Under the pieces are notes generated by a model that did no database searches, was not told the DNA's origin, and worked only from the letters and a program-made list of their open reading frames with translations. Source: Mesostigma viride (lineage: Eukaryota > Streptophyta > Mesostigmatophyceae > Mesostigmatales > Mesostigmataceae). From it: a stretch of DNA of 64,000 nucleotides. The stretch is from positions 3,035,377-3,099,376 of the forward strand of contig RPFO01000312.1 in the NCBI GenBank assembly GCA_009746045.1, read 5' to 3'. A program made the position numbers and the translations under genes. Shown here in pieces: positions 1 to 11,700 of this stretch (positions are counted from its first letter, which is position 1; every line of letters begins with the position of its first letter).

Positions 1-778
1 GACATGCCGCAAAAAGGATTCGACACGGCGACTGCCGGTCTCATCCAGGTATTGGAGTAGGGTGTAGATCCCCACCGGGGGTGTAGATCCCCCTGCTATT
101 CGCTCGAACAGTTCTGGATGTACCATCCTACATGCTATTGTACAATATATAGTGGTAAAGAAAAAAAAATGAAGAGACGACAAAAATGCCTTTGCACCAA
201 TAGGAGTCGACACTGCGTGTTCAGACTCCAAGTACTCGGGCACCCACACCTGCCGGGGGAGTACATTGTAATGCTATTCACTAGAACAGTTCCGGATGTA
301 GCGTTAGTGATGATGTTGTACAATATATTCCAATCACGTTTGTCAGAGTGTGCGTTTTTCCGACATGTAGGGCAGGTTGTACAACATTCTGTGCGCCAAC
401 CATGTGTACTACATGTATCGATTAGTATCACTACATGTATATTCCGTCATGATCGCAGGATTAGTAACTACTGGGCTACATGTTAGTGTACCCTTACTAG
501 GCTACTATGTAGAACCTTCAGAACCTGATTCTACCTTCCAAAATTCTAATTATGCGCCATGGATCAGTTCTGAAATGTAGAACGAGCCTACGTGGAGGGC
601 ATGACATCAGTCCAGCTGGCACCGCCGCGCACCATGACCGAGGGAACACGCCGTCACGTGCATGTAATGCAATGTTTGGAGACGACGGGCATGCATGCAT
701 GGTTAATTTTTGGCGGCGAATATTTTCCGCGCCAAAAAAATTCCGCGGTACCCTCCGTACCGTGAAAAGTGGGTGCAC
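1..778. other. Left flank, non-coding, with an imperfect tandem duplication
   Basis: No convincing gene is seen. A segment around 88-150 (a run like gctattcgctcgaacagttc, then ttgtacaatatat) recurs in diverged form around 271-331, so this looks like an old tandem duplication of about 180 bp. The short reading frames here have no recognisable protein features. Confidence 0.4.
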
Positions 779-3580
779 GGTGCGCGCACCCCTTGCGGAA
801 GTGGCCATGGCGACTGCTTTTAGACGAAACGTGACAAATCTGGCTCGCGGAAAGCAGAAAAAATGCTCGATTCTTGGAGAAAATTAGTTACTGATTCTAA
901 TTTATGGTGGGATAGTTGCGATCTATAATGTCGCGGGCTCTTTTTCTTTACCATCGGCAGGGGGGGTCCGGCCTGAATTTCTGTCGGGATGAATAAAGTA
1001 TAATTGATGCCTGCAGGTGTGATTGTCGATTGTTGCCAGTTTTGATGGTCCTAATGGAAGCTAGTTTAATGATGTTTCTAAAGCCGTAAAAATTCCCGCT
1101 GCTATCTTTACCTTTCCCGTCATTTTGCGGTAAGATAACATTAGGCCTGCGCCATGCGCGCCCGACCTCTCCATGAAAGGGTGGCCTTTCTTGTGCGCCT
1201 GGGCACGAATAAATGCCCGTTATGGTACGTTCTTGTATTAAACGTCCTAAGATAGCGCTTTCCTGCTTTCTTACCTCGTTGAGCGTAAGCTTTTTGCCTT
1301 CTTTCCGGCCAGATGCAGCCATGAAGTTGCGGGTCCTGGCGCTGCATCGCTGGATTCCTGGATGTTTTTAAGCAAGTTCGTCTGTGACGTGGCTGGCTTG
1401 CTGCAGCGCGTGGCCCACAACCTGTCGGGAAGGTGTAATGCTTTTATTTCCATGCTTCTCTGAAATTTCTTTTGCTTTATAGACAGTTGTGTTCGAGGAA
1501 ATTCACGCGGTCTTCCTAAGCAGCGGCATCATTTTCCCCAGACACTGACGAGCTGGCACCTGTCTCCTAAAGAGAGCGGCTCGTGCTTGTTAGAAAGGAG
1601 GCAGTGTGCATTTTGCGGGACACAATGCTTTGGTGGCACATGCGTCAGGTAGGCTGTTCCAATGGTCTCTTCACCTTTCCCACTGAGTAAATGTTAGCAT
1701 TTGTCATGCTAACCAGAGCAGCTAGCCACAGGTTGGCTGGATAAAAAGTCAGCTTATTTTCTCTTTATATACTGCGTGTGTGGTCCTCCACGTGTCCGGC
1801 TTGTTGGGCATTTTGGAAGAGGGTTTATAATGTGTTGTTGGGTGGAACAACTTGGTTGTTGGCACAAAATCACACATTATTAGCCTGAGATAGGCATGAC
1901 ATATGCTGCTCAGGCGTGTCGTCCTACCAGCCTTGTTGTTAAGGGTAGACTCACAAGGCTGGCTGTGCCGATGGAGGGGTGGGGCGTGCTAGCCCCCCCC
2001 CACACCCACGCATGCATGCTAGCCCACCCCCACACCCACGCATGCATGCTAGCCCCGGCCCCGGCCCCCCCACACCCACGCATGCATGCTAGCCCCCCCC
2101 CACACCCACGCATGCATGCTAGCCCACACTCACACCCACGCATGCATGCTAGCCCACCCCCACACCCACGCATGCATGCTAGCCCCCCCACACACCCACG
2201 CATGCATGCCAGCCCCCCCCACACCCACGCATGCATGACCGCCCCCCCCACACCCACGCATGCATGCTAGCCCACCCCCACACCCACGCATGCATGCTAG
2301 CCCCCCCACACACCCACGCATGCATGCCAGCCCCCCACACACCCACGCATGCATGACAGCCCCCCCACACACCCACGCATGCATGCTAGCCCCCCACACA
2401 CACCCACGCATGCATGCCAGCCCCCATACACACCCACGCATGCATGCCAGCCCCCCCCCACACTTACGCATGCATGCTAGCCCCCCACACACACCCACGC
2501 ATGCATGCCAGCCCCCCCCACACCCACGCATGCATGCCAGCCCCCCCCCACACTTACGCATGCATGCTAGCCCCCCACACACACCCACGCATGCATGCCA
2601 GCCCCCCCCACACCCACGCATGCAGGCTAGCCCAACCCCACACCCACGCATGCATGCCAGCCCACCCCCACACCCACGCGTGCATGCCAGCCCACCCCCA
2701 CACCCACGCATGCATGCCAGCCCACCCCCACACCCACGCGTGCATGCCAGCCCACCCCTAGCTTGAGCGTGCTTGTAAAGTTTTTGCATGGTTTATTAAA
2801 ATGAGTGGAATATGTATTTATTGCATTAAATGTTAATTTTATCATGAATGAAAATGGTCAACATTGCCGAAGTGCCCCTAAATTGCTCAATATTGTGTGC
2901 TCAAGAATTCAATGAGGATTGTCATCATGGAAACCCGCACAAATTCACGATTCCGGGCATGCATGTGAAAGTATCAAGAACAATTTTCAATTAAGAATGG
3001 TATCTCATTGTTCCATGAATCAATATGACTCCATGTACGTAGACAAGCCATGATGACCCCATGGGAGCCTAAATCCTCATCATTAAATACATAAATGCCA
3101 CCCATGTACGTAGACGGGCCATGATGACACCAATGGAGCCTGAATCCTCATCATTAATTACATAAATGCCAACCATGTACATACACGGGCATGATGACAC
3201 CATGGGAGCCTGAATCCTCATCATTAAATACATAAATGCCAACCATGTACGTAGGCCAGCCATGATGACACTATGGGAGCCTGAATCCTCATCATTAATT
3301 TCATACATGCCAACAACACGTAGACGGGCCATAATGACACCACGGGAGCCTGAATCCTCATCATTTATTTTATGAGACATCCATGTACGTAGGCCAGCCA
3401 TGATGACACCATGGGAGCCTGAATCCTCATCATTTTTTTTCTGAGACATCCATGTACGTAGGCCAGCCATGATGACACCATGGGAGCCTGAATCCTCATC
3501 ATTTATTACATTGCCATCCATGTACGTAGACGGGCCATGATGACACCATGGGAGCCTGAATCCTCATCATTAATTACATG
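779..3580. repeat. Left inverted arm of the foldback element
   Basis: About 2.8 kb pairing in inverted orientation with 11343-13871. It comprises an outer unique part (779-1988), a minisatellite (1989-2756), an inner unique part (2757-3030) and about eight satellite units in minus orientation (3031-3580). A TATA-like ctttatatactg sits at about 1761-1772 and its counterpart is in the right arm. Short frames around 948-1453 have mirror-image partners in the right arm but are not recognisable proteins. Confidence 0.8.
1989..2756. repeat. GCATGCATGC minisatellite, left arm
   Basis: Roughly 27 tandem copies of a 28-29 bp unit made of a C-rich part, cacacccac and the palindrome gcatgcatgc followed by tagc or cagc. 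The long Cys/Gly/Met-rich or His/Pro-rich reading frames across it on both strands are by-products of the repeat. Confidence 0.9.
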
Positions 3581-4699
3581 GATGGCATTTATGTATTTAA
3601 TGATGAGGATTCAGGCTCCCATGGTGTCATCATGGCTTGTCTACGTACATGGTTGGCATTTATGTAATTAATGAGGAGGATTCAGGCTCCCATGGTGTCA
3701 TCATGGCCCGTCTACGTACATGGATGTCAAAGAAAAAAAAATGATGAGGATTCAGGCTCCCATGGTGTCATCATCGCCCGTCTACGTACATGGATGGCAT
3801 TTATGTAATTAACGAGGAGGATTCAGGCTCCCATGGTGTCATCATGGCCCGTCTACGTACATGGATGTCAAGGAATAGTAAATGATGAGGATTCAGGCTC
3901 CCATGGTGTCTCCATGGCCCGTCTACGTACATGAATGGCAAGTATGTAATTAATGATGAGGATTCAGGCTCCCATGGTGTCATCATGGCTTGTCTACGTA
4001 CATGGTTGGCATTTATGTAATTAACGAGGAGGATTCAGGCTCCCATGGTGTCTCCATGGCTGGCCTACGTACATGGATGTCAAGGAATAGTAAATGATGA
4101 GGATTCAGGCTCCCATGGTGTCATCATGGCCCGTGTACGTACATGGATGTCAAAGAAAAAAAAATGATGAGGATTCAGGCTCCCATGGTGTCATCATGGC
4201 TGGCCTACGTACATGGACGTCTCATAAAAAAAATGATGAGGATTCACTCAGGCTCCCATGGTGTCATCATGGCCCGTCTACGTACATGGTTGGCATTTTT
4301 GTAATTAATGATGAGGATTCGATCAGGCTCCCATGGTGTCATCATGGCTGGCCTACGTACATGGATGTTTCATAAAAAAAATGATGAGGATTCAGGCTCC
4401 CATGGTGTCATCATGGCCCGTCTACGTACATGGTTGGCATTTATGTAATTAATGAAGAGGATTCAGGCTCCCATGGTGTCATCATGGCCCGTCTACGTAC
4501 ATGGATGTCAAGGAATAGAAAATGATGAGGATTCAGGCTCCCATGGGGTCATCATGGCTTGTCTACGTACATGGTTGGCATTTATGTAATTAACGAGGAG
4601 GATTCAGGCTCCATTGGTGTCATCATGGCTGGCCTACGTACATGGATGTCAAGGAATAGTAAATGATGAGGATTCAGGCTCCCATGGTGTCATCATGGC

Positions 4700-6780
4700 T
4701 TGTCTACGTACATGGTTGGCATTTATGTAATTAATGAGGAGGATTCAGGCTCCCATGGTGTCTCCATGGCTGGCCTACGTACATGGATGGCATTTATGTA
4801 TTTAATGATGAGGATTCAGGCTCCCATGGTGTCATCATGGCTTGTCTACCTACATGGTTGGCATTTATGTAACCTGAATCCTCTCATTAAGAAAATGAAG
4901 AGGATTCAGGCTCCCATGGTGTCATCATGGCCCGTCTACGTACATGGTTGGCATTTTTGTAATTAATGATGAGGATTCAGGCTCCCATGGTGTCATCATG
5001 GCTGGCCTACGTACATGGATGTTTCATAAAAAAAATGATGAGGATTCAGGCTCCCATGGTGTCATCATGGCCCGTCTACGTACATGGTTGGCATTTATGT
5101 AATTAATGAAGAGGATTCAGGCTCCCATGGTGTCATCATGGCCCGTCTACGTACATGGATGTCAAGGAATAGTAAATGATGAGGATTCAGGCTCCCATGG
5201 GGTCATCATGGCTTGTCTACGTACATGGTTGGCATTTATGTAATTAACGAGGAGGATTCAGGCTCCATTGGTGTCATCATGGCTGGCCTACGTACATGGA
5301 TGTCAAGGAATAGTAAATGATGAGGATTCAGGCTCCCATGGTGTCTCCATGGCCCGTCTACGTACATGAATGGCAAGTATGTAATTAATGATGAGGATTC
5401 AGGCTCCCATGGTGTCATCATGGCCTGTCTACGTACATGGATGGCATGTATGTATTTAATGATGAGGATTCAGGCTCCCATGGTGTCTCCATGGCTGGCC
5501 TACGTACATGGATGGCATTTATGTAATTAATGAGGAGGATTTAGGCTCCCATGGTGTCATCAATGCCCGTCTACGTACATGGTTGGCATATATGTAATTA
5601 ATGATGAGGATTCAGGCTCCAATGGTGTCATCATGGCCCGTCTACGTACATGGATGTCAAGGAATAGTAAATGATGAGGATTCAGGCTCCCATGGGGTCA
5701 TCATGGCTTGTCTACGTACATGGATGTCAAGGAATAGAAAATGATGAGGATTCAGGCTCCCATGGGGTCATCATGGCTTGTCTACGTACATGGTTGGCAT
5801 TTATGTAATTAACGAGGAGGATTCAGGCTCCATTGGTGTCATCATGGCTGGCCTACGTACATGGATGTCAAGGAATAGTAAATGATGAGGATTCAGGCTC
5901 CCATGGTGTCATCATGGCTTGTCTACGTACATGGTTGGCATTTATGTAATTAATGAGGAGGATTCAGGCTCCCATGGTGTCTCCATGGCTGGCCTACGTA
6001 CATGGATGGCATTTATGTATTTAATGATGAGGATTCAGGCTCCCATGGTGTCATCATGGCTTGTCTACCTACATGGTTGGCATTTATGTAACCTGAATCC
6101 TCTCATTAAGAAAATGAAGAGGATTCAGGCTCCCATGGTGTCATCATGGCCCGTCTACGTACATGGTTGGCATTTTTGTAATTAATGATGAGGATTCAGG
6201 CTCCCATGGTGTCATCATGGCTGGCCTACGTACATGGATGTTTCATAAAAAAAATGATGAGGATTCAGGCTCCCATGGTGTCATCATGGCCCGTCTACGT
6301 ACATGGTTGGCATTTATGTAATTAATGAAGAGGATTCAGGCTCCCATGGTGTCATCATGGCCCGTCTACGTACATGGATGTCAAGGAATAGTAAATGATG
6401 AGGATTCAGGCTCCCATGGGGTCATCATGGCTTGTCTACGTACATGGTTGGCATTTATGTAATTAACGAGGAGGATTCAGGCTCCATTGGTGTCATCATG
6501 GCTGGCCTACGTACATGGATGTCAAGGAATAGTAAATGATGAGGATTCAGGCTCCCATGGTGTCTCCATGGCCCGTCTACGTACATGAATGGCAAGTATG
6601 TAATTAATGATGAGGATTCAGGCTCCCATGGTGTCATCATGGCCTGTCTACGTACATGGATGGCATGTATGTATTTAATGATGAGGATTCAGGCTCCCAT
6701 GGTGTCTCCATGGCTGGCCTACGTACATGGTTGGCATTTATGTAATTAATGAGGAGGATTTAGGCTCCCATGGTGTCATC
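4700..6780 (+). repeat. Higher-order repeat in the satellite, 1219 bp period
   Basis: The block around 4700-5560 recurs almost base for base at about 5919-6780. The rare unit with an inverted fragment (cctgaatcctctcatt joined to aatgaagaggattcagg, able to form a hairpin) is at 4873 and again at 6092, which fixes the period at 1219 bp. Recent block duplication or unequal exchange is the simplest reading. Confidence 0.8.
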
Positions 6781-9700
6781 AATGCCCGTCTACGTACATG
6801 GTTGGCATATATGTAATTAATGATGAGGATTCAGGCTCCAATGGTGTCATCATGGCCCGTCTACGTACATGGATGTCAAGGAATAGTAAATGATGAGGAT
6901 TCAGGCTCCCATGGTGTCATCATGGCTTGTCTACGTACATGGTTGGCATTTATGTAATTAACGAGGAGGATTCAGGCTCCCATGGTGTCTCCATGGCTGG
7001 CCTACGTACATGGATGTCAAGGAATAGTAAATGATGAGGATTCAGGCTCCCATGGTGTCATCATGGCCCGTGTACGTACATGGATGGCATGTATGTAATT
7101 AATGATGAGGATTCAGGCTCCCATGGTGTCGTCATGGCCCGTCTACGTACATGGATGTCAAAGAAAAAAAAATGATGAGGATTCAGGCTCCCATGGTGTC
7201 ATCATGGCTGGCCTACGTGCATGGACGTCTCATAAAAAAAATGACGAGGATTCAGGCTCCCATGGTGTCATCATGGCCCGTCTACGTACATGGTTGGCAT
7301 TTTTGTAATTAATGATGAGGATTCAGGCTCCCATGGTGTCATCATGGCTGGCCTACGTACATGGATGTTTCATAAAAAAAATGATGAGGATTCAGGCTCC
7401 CATGGTGTCATCATGGCCCGTCTACGTACATGGTTGGCATTTATGTAATTAATGAAGAGGATTCAGGCTCCCATGGTGTCATCATGGCCCGTCTACGTAC
7501 ATGGATGTCAAGGAATAGAAAATGATGAGGATTCAGGCTCCCATGGGGTCATCATGGCTTGTCTACGTACATGGTTGGCATTTATGTAATTAACGAGGAG
7601 GATTCAGGCTCCATTGGTGTCATCATGGCTGGCCTACGTACATGGATGTCAAGGAATAGTAAATGATGAGGATTCAGGCTCCCATGGTGTCATCATGGCT
7701 TGTCTACGTACATGGTTGGCATTTATGTAATTAACGAGGAGGATTCAGGCTCCCATGGTGTCTCCATGGCTGGCCTACGTACATGGATGGCAAGGAATAG
7801 TAAATGATGAGGATTCAGGCTCCCATGGTGTCATCATGGCCCGTGTACGTACATGGATGGCATGTATGTAATTAATGATGAGGATTCAGGCTCCCATGGT
7901 GTCATCATGGCCCGTCTACGTACATGGTTGGCATTTTTGTAATTAATGATGAGGATTCAGGCTCCCATGGTGTCATCATGGCTGGCCTACGTACATGGAT
8001 GTTTCATAAAAAAAATGATGAGGATTCAGGCTCCCATGGTGTCATCATGGCCCGTCTACGTACATGGTTGGCATTTTTGTAATTAATGATGAGGATTCAG
8101 GCTCCCATGGGGTCATCATGGCTTGTCTACGTACATGGTTGGCATTTATGTAATTAATGAGGAGGATTCAGGCTCCCATGGTGTCTCCATGGCTGGCCTA
8201 CGTACATGGATGTCAAGGAATAGTAAATGATGAGGATTCAGGCTCCCATGGTGTCATCATGGCCTGTCTACGTACATGGATGGCATGTATGTAATTAATG
8301 ATGAGGATTCAGGCTCCCATGGTGTCATCATGGCTTGTCTACGTACATGGTTGGCATTTATGTAATTAATGATGAGGATTCAGGCTCCCATGGTGTCTCC
8401 ATGGCTGGCCTACGTACATGGATGTCAAGGAATAGTAAATGATGAGGATTCAGGCTCCCATGGTGTCATCATGGCCCGTGTACGTACATGGATGGCATGT
8501 ATGTAATTAATGAGGAGGATTCAGGCTCCCATGGTGTCATCATGGCTGGCCTACGTACATGGATGTCAAAGAAAAAGAAATGATGAGGATTCAGGCTCCC
8601 ATGGTGTCATCATGGCTGGCCTACGTACATGGATGTCTCATAAAATAAATGATGAGGATTCAGGCTCCCATGGTGTCATCATGGCTTGTCTACCTACATT
8701 GTTGGCATGTATGTAATTAATGATGAGGATTCAGGCTCCCATGGTGTCATCATGGCCCGTCTACGTACATGGATGTCAAAGAAAAAAAATGACGAGGATT
8801 CAGGCTCCCATGGTGTCATCATGGCCCGTGTACGTACATGGATGGCATTTATGTAATTAATGATGAGGATTCAGGCTCCCATGGTGTCATCATGGCTCGT
8901 CTACGTACATGAATGGCATTTATGTAATTAATGAGGAGGATTCAGGCTCCCATGGTGTCTCCATGGCTGGCCTACGTACATGGATGTCAAGGAATAGTAA
9001 ATGATGAGGATTCAGGCTCCCATGGTGTCATCATGGCCCGTGTACGTACATGGATGGCATGTATGTAATTAATGAGGAGGATTCAGGCTCCCATGGTGTC
9101 ATCATGGCTGGCCTACGTACATGGATGTCAAGGAATAGTAAATGATGAGGATTCAGGCTCCCATGGTGTCATCATGGCCTGTCTACGTACATGGATGGCA
9201 TGTATGTAATTAATGATGAGGATTCAGGCCCATGGTGTCATCATGGCTTGTCTACGTACATGGTTGGCATTTATGTAATTAATGAGGAGGATTCAGGCTC
9301 CCATGGTGTCATCATGGCTTGTCTACGTACATGGTTGGCATTTATGTAATTAATGATGAGGATTCAGGCTCCCATGGTGTCTCCATGGCTGGCCTACGTA
9401 CATGAATGGCATTTATGTAATTAATGATGAGGATTCAGGCTCCCATGGTGTCATCATGGCCCGTCTACGTACATGGATGGCATTTATGTAATTAATGATG
9501 AGGATTCAGGCTCCCATGGGGTCATCATGGCTTGTCTACGTACATGGTTGGCATTTATGTAATTAATGATGAGGATTCAGGCTCCCATGGTGTCATCATG
9601 TCATGTCTACGTACATGAATGGCATTTATGTAATTAATGATGAGGATTCAGGCTCCCATGGTGTCATCATTGCCCGTGTACGTACATGGATGGCATTTTT

Positions 9701-9959
9701 GTATATAATAATGAGGATTCAGGCTCCCATGGTGTCATCATGGCCCGTCTACGTACATGGATGGCATTTATGTAATTAATGATGAGGATTCAGGCTCCCA
9801 TGGGGTCATCATGGCTTGTCTACGTACATGGTTGGCATTTATGTAATTAATTAGGAGGATTCAGGCTCCCATGGTGTCTCCATGGCTGGCCTACGTACAT
9901 GGATGTCAAGGAATAGTAAATGATGAGAATTCAGGCTCCCATGGTGTCATCATTGCCCG

Positions 9960-11700
9960 TGTATGTACATGGTTGGCATTTATGTAATTAATGATGAGGA
10001 TTCAGGCTCCATTGGTGTCATCATTGCCCGTGTATGTACATGGTTGGCATTTATGTATGTAATTAATGATGAGGATTCAGGCTCCATTGGTGTCATCATG
10101 GCTGGCCTACGTATGTACATGGATGTCAAAGAAAAAAAAATGATGAGGATTCAGGCTCCCATGGTGTCATCATGGCCCGTCTACGTACATGGATGTCAAG
10201 GAATAGTAAATGATGAGGATTCAGGCTCCCATGGTGTCAGATGTCATGGCCTGTCTACGTACATGGATGGCATGTATGTAATTAATGATGAGGATTCAGG
10301 CTCCATTGGTGTCATCATGGCTGGCCTACGTATGTACATGGATGTCAAAGAAAAAAAAATGATGAGGATTCAGGCTCCCATGGTGTCATCATGGCCCGTC
10401 TACGTACATGGATGTCAAGGAATAGTAAATGATGAGGATTCAGGCTCCCATGGTGTCATCATGGCCTGTCTACGTACATGGATGGCATGTATGTATTTAA
10501 TGATGAGGATTCAGGCTCCCATGGTGTCATCATGGCTGGCCTACGTACATGGATGTCTCAGAAAAAAAATGATGAGGATTCAGGCTCCCATGGTGTCATC
10601 ATGGCTGGCCTACGTACATGGATGTCAAAGAAAAAAAAATGATGAGGATTCAGGCTCCCGTGGTGTCATTATGGCCCGTCTACGTGTTGTTGGCATGTAT
10701 GAAATTAATGATGAGGATTCAGGCTCCCATAGTGTCATCATGGCTGGCCTACGTACATGGTTGGCATTTATGTAATTAATGATGAGGATTCAGGCTCCCA
10801 TGGTGTCATCATTGCCCGTGTATGTACATGGTTGGCATTTATGTAATTAATGATGAGGATTCAGGCTCCATTGGTGTCATCATGGCCCGTCTACGTACAT
10901 GGACCGTGGCATTTATGTATTTAATGATGAGGATTCAGGCTCCCATGGGGTCATTGATGATCATGGCATTTATGTATGTAATTAATGATGAGGATTCAGG
11001 CTCCATTGGTGTCATCATGGCTGGCCTACGTATGTACATGGATGTCAAAGAAAAAAAAAATGATGAGGATTCAGGCTCCCATGGTGTCATCATGGCCCGT
11101 CTACGTACATGGATGTCAAGGAATAGTAAATGATGAGGATTCAGGCTCCCATGGTGTCAGATGTCATGGCCTGTCTACGTACATGGATGGCATGTATGTA
11201 ATTAATGATGAGGATTCAGGCTCCATTGGTGTCATCATGGCTGGCCTACGTATGTACATGGATGTCAAAGAAAAAAAAATGATGAGGATTCAGGCTCCCA
11301 TGGTGTCATCATGGCCCGTCTACGTACATGGATGTCAAGGAATAGTAAATGATGAGGATTCAGGCTCCCATGGTGTCATCATGGCCTGTCTACGTACATG
11401 GATGGCATGTATGTATTTAATGATGAGGATTCAGGCTCCCATGGTGTCATCATGGCTGGCCTACGTACATGGATGTCTCAGAAAAAAAATGATGAGGATT
11501 CAGGCTCCCATGGTGTCATCATGGCTGGCCTACGTACATGGATGTCAAAGAAAAAAAAATGATCAGGATTCAGGCTCCCGTGGTGTCATTATGGCCCGTC
11601 TACGTGTTGTTGGCATGTATGAAATTAATGATGAGGATTCAGGCTCCCACAGTGTCATCATGGCTGGCCTACGTACATGGTTGGCATTTATGTAATTAAT
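9960..11700 (+). repeat. Higher-order repeat in the satellite, 920 bp period
   Basis: Blocks near 10060-10780 and 10980-11700 match closely. The unusual junction ggtgtcagatgtcatgg occurs at about 10234 and 11154, and the unit with a cgtgttgttggc tail occurs in both. The period is 920 bp. Confidence 0.78.

Noticed and set aside
1896-2845. His/Pro- and Cys/Gly-rich repeat proteins
   Set aside because: They cover only the GCATGCATGC minisatellite and occur in mirror image in the right arm.
9963-11695. 270- and 236-codon open frames in the satellite
   Set aside because: They are products of the repeat; the unit length shifts frame each copy and the peptides are the same words in three frames.
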